Notes under the pieces: generated by a model
The model's database searches: none
What the model was told of the DNA's origin: nothing
The model's input: the letters and a program-made list of their open reading frames with translations, nothing else
From: JBBRLA01 sp038231615
GTDB lineage: Bacteria; Myxococcota_A; Polyangia; Palsa-1104; JAEUJZ01
DNA length: 12,376 bases
Direction: 5' to 3'
Assembly (NCBI GenBank): GCA_038231615.1
Contig: JBBRLA010000210.1
Span: forward strand, 1-12,376
Translations under genes and position numbers: made by a program
Shown here: positions 1 through 10,454 of the stretch, in pieces
Layout of the letters: each line of letters opens with the position of its first letter
Position numbering within the stretch: the stretch's first letter is position 1

Positions 1-1119
1 GTGCACGTGCTGGACCCGGACAGCGCCTGCGCCGCCCGCGGGGTGGTCGATCGCTGCCTCTCGGCCAGCTTCGACGATGTGGCGGCGGCGGCGGACCTGG
101 CCCGGGGCTGCGACGTGTTGACCCTGGAGATCGAGAAGATCTCCCTGCACAGCCTGGAGGCCGCGGCCCGCCACGCCCCGGTGCGTCCGGCGGCGTCGGT
201 GCTGGCCCTGGTGCAGGACCGGGCGCTGCAGAAGGAATGGCTCGCTCGCGCCGGCTTCCCGGTGGGGCCCTGGCGCCTGGCGCGGGAAGCAGAGGGGCTG
301 CGGGCGGCGGTGGCGGAACTTTCCGGGGCCACCTTCGTGAAGGTGCGCACCGGCGGCTACGATGGCCGCGGGCAGGTGCGCACTCATGCGCCGGACGAGG
401 CACTTGCGGCCTGGCAGACGCTGAAGGCCGGGACGATGGGCAAAGACACCGGGGTGGTGGTCGAGAAGGCGCTGGACCTGTGGGCGGAGATCTCGGTGCT
501 GGTGGCACGCAGCCCCCGGGGCGAGGTGGTGGTCTATCCGCCGGCCTACAACCATCACCAGGATCGCACCCTCGCCTGGTCGGTGCTGCCGGGCCTGATG
601 CCGCCGGGGTCCCCGGCCACCGTGGTGCCGCGGGCGATGGGGATCGCCCGGGGCATTGCCGAGGCCCTGGCAATCCAGGGCCTGCTGGCAGTGGAACTCT
701 TCCTTTTGCATGATGGTGAGCTGCTGGTCAACGAACTGGCGCCCAGGCCGCACAACACCTTCCACGCCACCGAGGTGGCCTGCCTGACCGACCAGTTCGA
801 GCAACTGGTCCGCGCAGTATGCAACCTGCCCCTGGGCTCGGCGGAAGTGGTACGCCCGGCGGCCATCGTGAACCTCCTGGGCGACCTGTGGCTGGGACCG
901 CGCCCGCCGGACTTCGAGGCCGCGCTCTCCCTGCCGGGGGTGCGCCTGCACCTGTATGGAAAAGGTCCGCCGCGGCCGGGGCGGAAGATGGGGCACCTTT
1001 CCGCGGTGGCGGCGCTTGGGCAGGGGCCAGAAGACGCCCTGTCGCGGGTGCTGCGGGCGCGCGAGGTGCTTTTGCGCCTGCCGCCTACCGGGCCGCCGGT
1101 CCATGTAGGCGTCGGCTAA
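1..1119 (+). CDS. purK: N5-carboxyaminoimidazole ribonucleotide synthase, 5'-truncated by the window edge
   Basis: PurK is an ATP-grasp enzyme that carboxylates aminoimidazole ribonucleotide with ATP and bicarbonate to give N5-CAIR, which PurE then rearranges, in cytosolic de novo purine synthesis. The visible 372 residues hold the family landmarks in order: LEIEKI near residue 42 (the family's E-F-E-N-V region), the ATP-grasp glycine loop RTGGYDGRGQ at 116-125, VEKALD near 154, VELF at 231-234, and the signature NELAPRPHNTFH at 244-255. The first base of the window is inside the gene. The GTG at position 1 encodes the Val of VHVLDPD, and the glycine-rich N-terminus expected in this family (about 20-30 residues) is missing upstream, so the true start lies outside the window. 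The stop TAA at 1117-1119 overlaps the stop of the convergent small ORF. Whether purE is next to it cannot be seen. The family assignment is very secure. Confidence 0.95.
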   Translation: MHVLDPDSACAARGVVDRCLSASFDDVAAAADLARGCDVLTLEIEKISLHSLEAAARHAPVRPAASVLALVQDRALQKEWLARAGFPVGPWRLAREAEGLRAAVAELSGATFVKVRTGGYDGRGQVRTHAPDEALAAWQTLKAGTMGKDTGVVVEKALDLWAEISVLVARSPRGEVVVYPPAYNHHQDRTLAWSVLPGLMPPGSPATVVPRAMGIARGIAEALAIQGLLAVELFLLHDGELLVNELAPRPHNTFHATEVACLTDQFEQLVRAVCNLPLGSAEVVRPAAIVNLLGDLWLGPRPPDFEAALSLPGVRLHLYGKGPPRPGRKMGHLSAVAALGQGPEDALSRVLRAREVLLRLPPTGPPVHVGVG

Positions 1120-1334
1120 TGCAGGCGCCCCTGGGAACACGAGGCACACGCGCAGGACGAGGCCAAAAGGTCCAGGTCGTCCTCCGGGAGGCGGGCGATT
1201 TCGCCGGCCTGCAAGGCACAGATGCCGCGAGCCGAGACAATGAGCGAGATGTCCTTCATGGTGCGGTCCACCAGGGCGATGAGGGCCTGGCGCTCACCGT
1301 GGGTGGACCAGTCGGCCTTCTGGAAGCGGGACAT
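1116..1334 (-). CDS. small hypothetical protein with C-terminal cysteine cluster
   Basis: I do not recognise this family. From the ATG at 1334 it encodes 72 residues, starting MSRFQKADWS. A mostly helical-looking middle (AGEIARLPEDDLDLLA) is followed by a short tail with four close cysteines, C-A-C-A-S-C, plus one earlier cysteine. Codons are typical of the neighbourhood, but the opposite strand shares the same wobble positions. Base composition therefore cannot settle the strand, and the choice of minus rests on the more normal amino-acid composition: the plus-strand reading is full of Met, Arg and Trp. A longer form from ATG 1409 (97 residues) has a better ribosome site, GGAG six bases upstream, but its extra codons look less coding-like. 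The cysteines could bind metal or form disulfides; no signal peptide is evident. Its stop overlaps the purK stop and it is divergent from rlmN. Real gene probable, function unknown. Confidence 0.5.
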   Translation of the reverse strand: MSRFQKADWSTHGERQALIALVDRTMKDISLIVSARGICALQAGEIARLPEDDLDLLASSCACASCSQGRLH

Positions 1335-1483
1335 GCGAGGGGGCCTGAAGCGAATGCTCGCCAAGCGCGAAGCGCTGCGGTTTGTGATCGGGCGAAGCGG
1401 CGTAGCCATGCAAATCTCCATACGCAACGGCTGCACGCTGGCACAGGCGGATGGGATGAGCAAGCCTTTCGCATTGGATTGAA

Positions 1484-1495
1484 GCAAACTTTTGC
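1484..1495. promoter_or_regulatory. 12-bp near-palindrome in the divergent intergenic region (candidate operator)
   Basis: GCAAA-CT-TTTGC is a 5-bp inverted repeat with a 2-bp centre. It sits in a locally AT-richer patch between the divergent small ORF (start 1334 or 1409) and rlmN (start 1532 or 1547). Its position would suit an operator or part of a promoter for either gene. I could not identify a well-spaced -35/-10 pair on either strand. The rest of 1335-1531 holds only a short 5-bp stem with a GAA loop at 1364-1376. Functional role is inference. Confidence 0.25.
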
Positions 1496-1531
1496 CGTGC
1501 CGGGGGTACCGGGGCGCTTCCATGCTAGGCT

Positions 1532-2740
<1,209 letters not shown>

Positions 2741-2787
2741 CGGTCACGCGTAGCGACGAAGTCGAAGCCGGAAAAAGCGAACCGAAG

Positions 2788-2802
2788 ACGCCGTTCAGGC
2801 GT
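2788..2802. terminator. weak hairpin between convergent rlmN and prkA
   Basis: ACGCC-GTTCA-GGCGT forms a 5-bp stem with a 5-base loop, 47 bases past the rlmN stop. The prkA stop codon lies in the loop. There is no adjacent T run on the plus strand. On the minus strand a TTTTT comes about a dozen bases after the stem. It could help end transcription in both directions, but it is too weak to call with confidence. The remainder of this 54-base gap shows nothing else. Confidence 0.2.
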
Positions 2803-5218
2803 AGCGTTTGCGCAGAAGGAACGAGATGGCGTCGCGCGCGCAGTACTTGCAGTAGTGGTAGCGTTCGATCAGCGTCGAAAGCGTGCTGCGCACCCGCTCC
2901 ACTGACTCCTTGTCGATGCTCTGCCCCATGGAGGATGGACCAGCGCCCTTGCCGCCCTGTTCCTCTTCATCGGTCAGGTACACCAGCAAGTCTTCGTTGG
3001 TCTTCTTCAGGATCTTCTTCCGCTCGGCGAAGTAGGACTCGCGCAGGAGCTGGAAGTGCTGCGGGAAGATCGCCGCGTAATCCAGGTGCATCAGCCCCTT
3101 GGGCTTGCCCGGCGCCGCCTGACCCGGCTGCGTCTTCTCCGCCTGCCCCTGAACCTGCCCATGAACCTGATCGATCGACCAGGCTGCGATGTGCCGGATG
3201 AGGTCCTTCCGGTGGTCCTCCCGCTTTGCCGTGACCCCGATGGTCTTCTCGATCTCCGACATCATCTTCTCGTCGGGCTCTTCCAGCGACCCGGTGTGCG
3301 GGCTGACCAGCTTCTCCTTCTTGATCCAGTGGCTGACGTGGTTGACGTAGCGGGAGAACACTCCGGTGTACTGGCTCTCGTCGACCAGCCCCATGGCGGT
3401 GCGCACCTCTTCGTCGATCACGCTGAGCAGTTCTTCGCGGACCTGCACCACGAACTTCTTGTTCTCGTGGTAGCCACCGGGCAGCGGCTCCTGCTTCAGG
3501 AACTCGTGGACCGTGACCGCCTTGGTCAGCTCCTCGATCTCCTCCAGTACGCCGAAGGGCGAAAGGCAGCGCCAGTGGGGGTTTTGCGCCGCGTTCAGAA
3601 GCAGCGTCTGCAACTCCCGCGGGCTGATGCCGGTACGCCCCTCGTAGATCGGGTAGGGGTCCGACTCACCCCAGATCTGATCGATGGCGCCCAGAATGTC
3701 TTTGGTCTGCTCCCGCGTAAACCCTGCCGGGGGCCGCCGCTGGGCATAAAGGAACGCCTTGTCCAGCGGCGTCAGTTTGCCCACCGCCTCCTGCAGTGAC
3801 TTGTCGTAGCGTTCGATGAGCGGCTTGCGCATCCGCGTCAACACCCCCCACAGCGCCGCCACCATGCTGGCATGGGGCGCTACGTGCTTGCCCACCGCCG
3901 CTGGCCGCACCTGCTCGTCGTAGATGCGCTGCTCCTGGGTGAAGTCGAGCAGGTAAGGCACCCGGACCAGCTCCATCCGTCCCTTGAACGACTGGAACTC
4001 CGGGATTTCCTTGAAGGCGTTCAGATGCAGTTCGTTCGACGACGAGATGAAGATCTCGTCCAGATAAAGGATCTGCGTGTGCACCGGCACCCGGCCATGC
4101 TCGACGGTGCCCAGCAGGTACTTGTAGGCTTCCAGGGGCCGCTTCAGCAGGTCCGAATACTCGATGACCCCGCGGTTGCCATCCACCAGCTCCCCCGAGT
4201 ACGAAAACATCGAGAGCGACTGCAGCGCTGCCGGCAGCGCCGCCAGCGAGCGGTCGGAGGTGATCTGCTGTGCCGAGGCGTCCACCGACATCTGCGGCTC
4301 CACGGTGACCACCCCGTGGCGGTAGCGCCGCGACACGTAGAAGCGCTCGACCTGTACGTGGCGCAGCACCTTCAGGAAGTCGCCCTTGTACGAGACCAAA
4401 AGCGCCTCGAAGATTTCCTTGTTCCGCGGCGACAGGTCTCCCTGGTACAGGTACTCGCAGGGGACGAAGCCGCCGCCCGTTTTCGCCACCGCCTCGTCGA
4501 TCATCTTCTGCCGCCGCGGCGTGGGCATCAGCAGCAGCGGATGATCGTGGATCTCGTCGGCGATCTTGGCGTCGATCTGGTCGTCGTCCAGGTAGGCGTA
4601 GCTGTCGGAGATGCCCGGCCCCGACCCGTGGGCCTGGGGACTGGCCGAAAAACCGATGCCGCCGCGGGTCAGCCGCTGCGCCGGGAAAATCCAGTTGAAG
4701 CGGTAGAGCGCCCCCTGTTCCAGGGTGGAATAGTGCTCCATGGCCCGCATCAGGCACGAGGCGAAGGTCGATTTGGCGCTGCCGTTGGGCCCGTGCATGA
4801 GGATCAGCTTGCTGATCCTGCCGTCGCGGACGAAGTTGCTGATCGCGCGATAGACGCGGCCCTGCACCTCTTCCTGGCCGATCAGGCGATCCCGGCTGCC
4901 GGCGAAGGGGCAGTCGAAGAGCTTGAAGCGCACCTGGGTGCCCCGGGGGGTGACGATGTCCTCGGTGCCGTAGTGGTCGAAGACGTCCTTCACGTACTGG
5001 GCGACGCCGCGGGCGTGGCGCTGCGGATGCTGCTTGCACAGGGCATAGAACTCGCCGAAGGACATGACCCGGCGGTTCTTGCTGAAGGCGTGTTGGATCT
5101 CCTCGCCCAGTTCGGCGAGGAAGGCGGTGGGGCTGCCCTCAGCCGCCCCGGTCGAGGTGACCGAAGTGACTTTAGTGGACGGGGAGGAGCTTTGCGTGGG
5201 AGAAGACGGATGTTCCAT
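2795..5218 (-). CDS. prkA: PrkA-type serine kinase / AAA+ family protein, long form
   Basis: This is a PrkA family protein (B. subtilis PrkA, E. coli YeaG), cytosolic AAA-like proteins described as stress or starvation kinases; an ATP-dependent protease role has also been proposed for the Bacillus member. Order in the 807 residues: a Ser/Thr-rich, probably disordered leader (1-30), a PrkA-type N-terminal region (FGEFYALCKQHP, 54-65), Walker A GPNGSAKST at 143-151, the core segment RGVIEYSDLLKRP at 349-361, a Walker-B-like ILYLDEIF at 383-390 followed by SSNE, and VRVPYLLDF at 418-426. The C-terminal part is longer than in the approximately 640-residue E. coli protein. It has a Gln/Pro/Gly-rich linker around 685-707 and ends in CKYC (790-793). 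ATG 5218 is supported by an AGG six to eight bases upstream. The usual partners, DUF444 (YeaH) and SpoVR, are not in the window. Confidence 0.93.
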   Translation of the reverse strand: MEHPSSPTQSSSPSTKVTSVTSTGAAEGSPTAFLAELGEEIQHAFSKNRRVMSFGEFYALCKQHPQRHARGVAQYVKDVFDHYGTEDIVTPRGTQVRFKLFDCPFAGSRDRLIGQEEVQGRVYRAISNFVRDGRISKLILMHGPNGSAKSTFASCLMRAMEHYSTLEQGALYRFNWIFPAQRLTRGGIGFSASPQAHGSGPGISDSYAYLDDDQIDAKIADEIHDHPLLLMPTPRRQKMIDEAVAKTGGGFVPCEYLYQGDLSPRNKEIFEALLVSYKGDFLKVLRHVQVERFYVSRRYRHGVVTVEPQMSVDASAQQITSDRSLAALPAALQSLSMFSYSGELVDGNRGVIEYSDLLKRPLEAYKYLLGTVEHGRVPVHTQILYLDEIFISSSNELHLNAFKEIPEFQSFKGRMELVRVPYLLDFTQEQRIYDEQVRPAAVGKHVAPHASMVAALWGVLTRMRKPLIERYDKSLQEAVGKLTPLDKAFLYAQRRPPAGFTREQTKDILGAIDQIWGESDPYPIYEGRTGISPRELQTLLLNAAQNPHWRCLSPFGVLEEIEELTKAVTVHEFLKQEPLPGGYHENKKFVVQVREELLSVIDEEVRTAMGLVDESQYTGVFSRYVNHVSHWIKKEKLVSPHTGSLEEPDEKMMSEIEKTIGVTAKREDHRKDLIRHIAAWSIDQVHGQVQGQAEKTQPGQAAPGKPKGLMHLDYAAIFPQHFQLLRESYFAERKKILKKTNEDLLVYLTDEEEQGGKGAGPSSMGQSIDKESVERVRSTLSTLIERYHYCKYCARDAISFLLRKRYA

Positions 5219-5276
5219 GGGACCTCGTACGTTGTAACCCGGAAGACGCGCCGCTGCACGTGGATGTAAGGCGGTT

Positions 5277-5300
5277 CCTGTAGATTGCTTGCCTGTAGAT
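5277..5300. repeat. 9-bp direct repeat upstream of prkA (candidate regulator site)
   Basis: The sequence CCTGTAGAT occurs twice, at 5277-5285 and 5292-5300, separated by TTGCTT. On the prkA strand this reads ATCTACAGG, six bases, ATCTACAGG, and it lies 59-82 bases upstream of the prkA start. Exact short direct repeats in a non-coding leader suit a transcription-factor site, but the regulator is unknown. I saw no convincing -35/-10 pair in the remaining leader. The 5219-5355 gap contains nothing else that I can support. Confidence 0.3.
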
Positions 5301-5355
5301 CGTCAGTAGCTGGTAGAAGTCGCGGCGAGAGGATCGTATTCCGGGGGCCGCGGGC

Positions 5356-5805
5356 CTATTTCACCTCCATCTCGATGGACACGGGGCTTTTCTGGGGATC
5401 ACAGGTGGTGTCGGTGCACACGGCGAACTTCAGATCGCCCGGGACGGTCTTCTTGCCTGCCTCGGCGCTGGTCAGGACCACCTGAAAGCTGCCCTGCTGC
5501 TCGCTGAGCTGGGCGTCCGCCTTGTTCATCTCGCTTTTCTGTGCGGTGACGCCCGCGGGGAGCTTCAGCTTCAGGCTGGTGGGGAAGTCCTTGTTCACGT
5601 GGTAGCCGGCGGCGGGCCTGATGAGCACCGTGGCGGTGGCCGGCTGGCCCTTCTTTGCCGCGACCTTGGCTACGGTGATGGTGTAGGGCTTGCCGGCGGC
5701 TGCGGTGGTGGCGGCACCTGAAGGGGGGACATCTGCCTGGGCCGGGACCGCGGCACACAGCGACCCGAGCAGCAAGAACCAGTAGAGAGAGATGCGGGTG
5801 GACAT
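5356..5805 (-). CDS. secreted DsbD-alpha-like (nDsbD-like) small protein
   Basis: A 149-residue exported protein. The signal peptide MSTRISLYWFLLLGSLCAAV is followed by a type I cleavage site after A24 (AQA-D). A low-complexity Ala/Thr stretch comes next, and then a compact beta-rich domain. GYHVNKDFPTSLKLKLPAGV (68-87) resembles the 'GWHIN...PT.l.l..P.G' pattern of the N-terminal domain of DsbD, and the ending FAVCTDTTCDP, with C130 and C135, resembles the two-cysteine C-terminal segment of that domain. DsbD-alpha normally passes electrons to periplasmic thiol proteins. Here it stands alone, without the membrane or thioredoxin parts, so the redox role is inference. The start at 5805 is fixed by a perfect GGAGG (5811-5815) with 5-base spacing; an upstream in-frame ATG at 5826 overlaps the promoter. 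It follows the BatA-like gene after a 113-base gap with its own candidate promoter. Confidence 0.8.
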   Translation of the reverse strand: MSTRISLYWFLLLGSLCAAVPAQADVPPSGAATTAAAGKPYTITVAKVAAKKGQPATATVLIRPAAGYHVNKDFPTSLKLKLPAGVTAQKSEMNKADAQLSEQQGSFQVVLTSAEAGKKTVPGDLKFAVCTDTTCDPQKSPVSIEMEVK

Positions 5806-5825
5806 GGAAACCTCCGATTGGCTCA

Positions 5826-5831
5826 AGTATA
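5826..5831 (-). promoter_or_regulatory. candidate -10 box for the DsbD-like gene
   Basis: On the minus strand TATACT (five of six to TATAAT) lies 10 bases upstream of the GGAGG ribosome site, which predicts a very short leader of about 15 bases before the ATG at 5805. The -35 region is weak: CTGGCC at 17-bp spacing. It falls inside an inverted repeat, as might be expected for a regulated or activator-dependent promoter. It supports separate transcription of this gene from the upstream MoxR operon. Confidence 0.45.
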
Positions 5832-5861
5832 GAAGGGACGGGCGGCGAGGCCAGTCCCTTC
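5832..5861. promoter_or_regulatory. 8-bp perfect inverted repeat beside the -10 box (candidate operator)
   Basis: GAAGGGAC (5832-5839) and GTCCCTTC (5854-5861) are exact inverted copies separated by 14 bases. The left arm touches the TATACT box, so the element spans the -10 to -35 interval of the DsbD-like gene promoter, which suits a repressor or activator dimer site. A second, overlapping 5-bp inverted repeat, AGTCC/GGACT, lies at 5853-5869. The element could instead fold in RNA from the BatA-like gene, but no T run follows, so a terminator role is less likely. Confidence 0.35.
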
Positions 5862-5918
5862 AATGGACTTTCCGCATCCTCATCGCCTTTCCCCCCAGCC
5901 AAGCACTGGTGGCCCCGG

Positions 5919-8258
5919 TCACTTCTCGCGCAGGAGCAGCGCCTCACCCAGGAGCAGGAGGATCAGCAGCGCCCCGATGGCATGCCACAGCTCGACCCGC
6001 CGCTTGGCCTGGGGGCTGCCGTCGCCAAAGGACGACGAGGACAGCGGCCGGGACAGGGCCTGGATGCGGGTCGTGGCGGCGCGGCGCAGGTCGGACTCGC
6101 CGGGGTCGACGTTGACCGCGAAGAACTCCGCCGGGCGCGGCCGCAGGCCCCCCCCCTCGACACTCTGGTTGGCCGCCGCCACCCGGTAAAGCCCCGGCTC
6201 ATCGGTGTCGGTGAAGCCGAGCCGCCGCCGCCCCTTGACCCGATCGCCTTCGAAAAGGCGCTTCTGCCCCGAGGGCAGCGTCACCTCGACCCGGCCGTCG
6301 CCGTCGTGAAGCTTGATCTCGTGGCGCTGCCCGACCAGGGCCGCGGGATCCGCCTCGCGCATCGGCGCCCGGGACAGGTAGCGCGCCGCCTGCTGCAAGA
6401 GCGGCAGGAAGGCGGGCTGGATCGGCAGGTCGTTCCAGTCGCGATCCAGCGTCGAGGTGAAGAGCAGCACCCGGCCAGCGCCCAGGGTCTTCTCGATGAG
6501 AGCCGGCGCCCCGGTGTCGTAGGACAGAAGGACGCTGACCGGCCTGGCAGGATCGTCACTCGTGCCGACGCCGGCCCCGGTGGTCTTCAGGGTCGGGCGC
6601 AAGAGCATGTAGCGGCCGAAGCGGGCCTCGTGCAGGCTTTCGATGGCGTGGCCGCCGGAGAAGGGCAGCAGCAGGGGGTGGCGACGGTCCAGACGCCCCA
6701 GGCGTTCCCCGGAGCCCAAAAGGGTGACCTCGCGGTCGCGCTGCTCGCTCTGGTAAGGGTCTTCTCCTGGGCGCTGCACCTGCCCGGCGGTCCTGGCGCC
6801 GGAGAGCGGCTGCGGCAGAAGATCGGAAAGGGTGCTGTTGTAGCTGTCGGGATCGACGTTGTCGCCCATCGACAGGAAGATCCCGCCGCCCTGGATCACG
6901 TAGTCGCGCAGCACCGGCACCAGGTGCAGCCGGGCCAGGTCCTGCGCCTTGACGTTGCACAGGAAGACCGCGTCATACTCCGAAAGCGAACGATGGGGCA
7001 GTTCCTCCACGGTGGTGGTGGCGGTGTCCATCTGCGAGTCCTCGCGGTCTCCCGGGCGCAGGGCCATCTCCAGATAAAAGACCTCGTCCTCGCGGCGCAG
7101 GCCCCGGGGGTCGCCATCCACGATCAGCACCCGCAGAGTGCGCTGCATCTCGACCCGCAGAGTGCGCACGTCATCGGGAGACAGCTCGTCCCGCGACAGC
7201 TCCATGGACACGTCGTGGGTGCCCGCGGGGGCCGGTTCGCCGCCCTCCGCCGAGGTCGCGGCCTTCTGCTGTCGGCGCTCGGGACGCGGCAGGTCCGACG
7301 ACGGGCCGCCACTGCCATTACCATTGACTTGGCGCTCGCGTCCCTCGGCGTGCCCGACGGCATGCCCCAGGACGTGGTAGAAGCGCTTGACCGCCCGCCC
7401 CCGACCCGCCAGATCGAGGAGCCCCCGGGCCACCGCCTTGCCATCGACCCTCAGGGTGACGGCCAGGTCCTTGACCGGCAGATCGTCGAAGTTGGCGACC
7501 TCCGCGGTGACACGGACGCCGTTCTTGCCCAGGCTCGGCGCCGGGTCCACCCGCACATCGACGATGGCCCGGTTGGGCAGGGGCTTGCCATCGGACACGT
7601 CGATGGGCACCACCTCCACGTCGGCGGGGGCCACCGCTCCGGCATCCAGGGCGTGGGCCGACAGGTCGGTCAAAAGGTAGATGCGCCGCAGGCCCCGGCT
7701 GCTCGACAGGATCTGCGCGGCGCGGCGCAGGGCCACGGGCAGGTCGACGGCGCGGTAGGTGGGGTGCACGGCGGCCAGGGCGCGGAGCAGCCGGGCCCGG
7801 TCGGAGGTCAGCTCGCCCACCGGGGCGATGCTGCCGCGGGAGCCCAGCACCAGGGCGGCGTCGGCGTCGCGATCGAGGGCATCGATCAGGCGGGCGGAGC
7901 GGGCCTTGGCGCGGGAGAGCAGGGTCTCTCCGCCGAGCTTGTAGCTCATCGCCAGGGAGTCGTCGATCAGGATGACCGAGCTTTGCGCCCCGCGAAGCTG
8001 CGCCGGCAGGTCGGAGACGGCCTCGAAGAAGGGCTTGGCCAGGCACAGGGGCACCGCGGCCATCACCGCCGCCCGCAGGATCAGGAGCAGGATCTGCCGC
8101 AGGCGGGTGCGCCGGGCCACCTTGCGGTGCCCGGCCAGAAGGAAGGCCAGCGCCGGGAAGCGCCGCACCTGTGCGCGGGTGCGCCCGACCAGGTGGATCA
8201 CCAGCGGGATGCCGGCCAGCACCGTGAACAGGGCGAAGAAGGGGGCGACGAAGTGCAC
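5919..8258 (-). CDS. BatA-like membrane-anchored VWA protein of a MoxR operon
   Basis: A 779-residue envelope protein of the BatA (aerotolerance) N-terminal family. Residues 4-24 form a membrane segment followed by the family motif RRFPALAFL (32-40). A second membrane segment lies at 55-75, and a VWA-type domain at about 94-220 has a metal-site motif D99-D-S101-L-A103 plus LLTD at 195-198. A CARDB-like region is interrupted by a Gly/Pro/Glu-rich linker (about 300-348). A domain at about 375-470 with VLIVDGDPRG and IQGGGIFLS resembles the amidotransferase-like or DUF4159-type folds found in these proteins. The C-terminal membrane helix is at 757-776. The GTG start directly follows the TAA of the DUF58 gene, so translation is probably coupled. 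Ala replaces the second Ser of the usual DxSxS, so metal binding is uncertain. A run of nine G's lies in codons 701-704. Probable role: partner of the MoxR ATPase at the inner membrane. Confidence 0.85.
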   Translation of the reverse strand: MHFVAPFFALFTVLAGIPLVIHLVGRTRAQVRRFPALAFLLAGHRKVARRTRLRQILLLILRAAVMAAVPLCLAKPFFEAVSDLPAQLRGAQSSVILIDDSLAMSYKLGGETLLSRAKARSARLIDALDRDADAALVLGSRGSIAPVGELTSDRARLLRALAAVHPTYRAVDLPVALRRAAQILSSSRGLRRIYLLTDLSAHALDAGAVAPADVEVVPIDVSDGKPLPNRAIVDVRVDPAPSLGKNGVRVTAEVANFDDLPVKDLAVTLRVDGKAVARGLLDLAGRGRAVKRFYHVLGHAVGHAEGRERQVNGNGSGGPSSDLPRPERRQQKAATSAEGGEPAPAGTHDVSMELSRDELSPDDVRTLRVEMQRTLRVLIVDGDPRGLRREDEVFYLEMALRPGDREDSQMDTATTTVEELPHRSLSEYDAVFLCNVKAQDLARLHLVPVLRDYVIQGGGIFLSMGDNVDPDSYNSTLSDLLPQPLSGARTAGQVQRPGEDPYQSEQRDREVTLLGSGERLGRLDRRHPLLLPFSGGHAIESLHEARFGRYMLLRPTLKTTGAGVGTSDDPARPVSVLLSYDTGAPALIEKTLGAGRVLLFTSTLDRDWNDLPIQPAFLPLLQQAARYLSRAPMREADPAALVGQRHEIKLHDGDGRVEVTLPSGQKRLFEGDRVKGRRRLGFTDTDEPGLYRVAAANQSVEGGGLRPRPAEFFAVNVDPGESDLRRAATTRIQALSRPLSSSSFGDGSPQAKRRVELWHAIGALLILLLLGEALLLREK
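6148..6156. repeat. homopolymer run of nine C (nine G in the coding strand) inside the BatA-like gene
   Basis: The run encodes the end of Glu701 and the glycines 702-704 of the BatA-like protein. Runs of this length are prone to slippage in replication and to length errors in sequencing. A one-base change here would alter the frame before the C-terminal membrane helix (757-776) and would release or destabilise the anchor. The frame is open in this sequence. Confidence 0.9.
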
Positions 8259-9263
<1,005 letters not shown>

Positions 9264-9287
9264 CCGCTGGTCCTTGGCCCGGCCCGG

Positions 9288-10424
<1,137 letters not shown>

Positions 10425-10430
10425 ACGAGA

Positions 10431-10436
10431 CTCTCC
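10431..10436 (-). promoter_or_regulatory. ribosome binding site deciding a TTG start for moxR
   Basis: GGAGAG on the minus strand lies six bases before TTG 10424 and is the best Shine-Dalgarno in the moxR leader. The competing starts GTG 10466 and ATG 10403 lack a comparable site. The choice remains an inference. Confidence 0.45.
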
Positions 10437-10454
10437 TGACACGCTCACAGCGAC

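Noticed and set aside
1222..1482. An 86-codon plus-strand frame opposite the small cysteine ORF
   Set aside because: It shares the same wobble positions as the minus ORF, so GC bias does not separate them, but its composition (many Met, Arg, Trp) is unlike a normal protein and no ribosome site was seen.
3872..5269. A 465-codon open frame on the plus strand opposite prkA
   Set aside because: The minus strand encodes a clear PrkA. The plus frame is an antisense shadow rich in Arg, His, Val and Leu with no recognisable motif.
5245..5276. Possible ECF-type promoter (GGAAC ... CGTCT) before prkA
   Set aside because: The two elements are about 25 bases apart, whereas these promoters need about 16.
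5285..5485. A 66-codon plus-strand frame across the prkA leader and the 3' end of the DsbD-like gene
   Set aside because: It has no ribosome site or motif, and more than half of it is antisense to a well-supported gene.
5792..5807. Lipoprotein signal in the DsbD-like protein (Cys17 in the hydrophobic stretch)
   Set aside because: The residue before Cys is Leu, not Gly, Ala or Ser, and a clear AQA signal peptidase I site follows.
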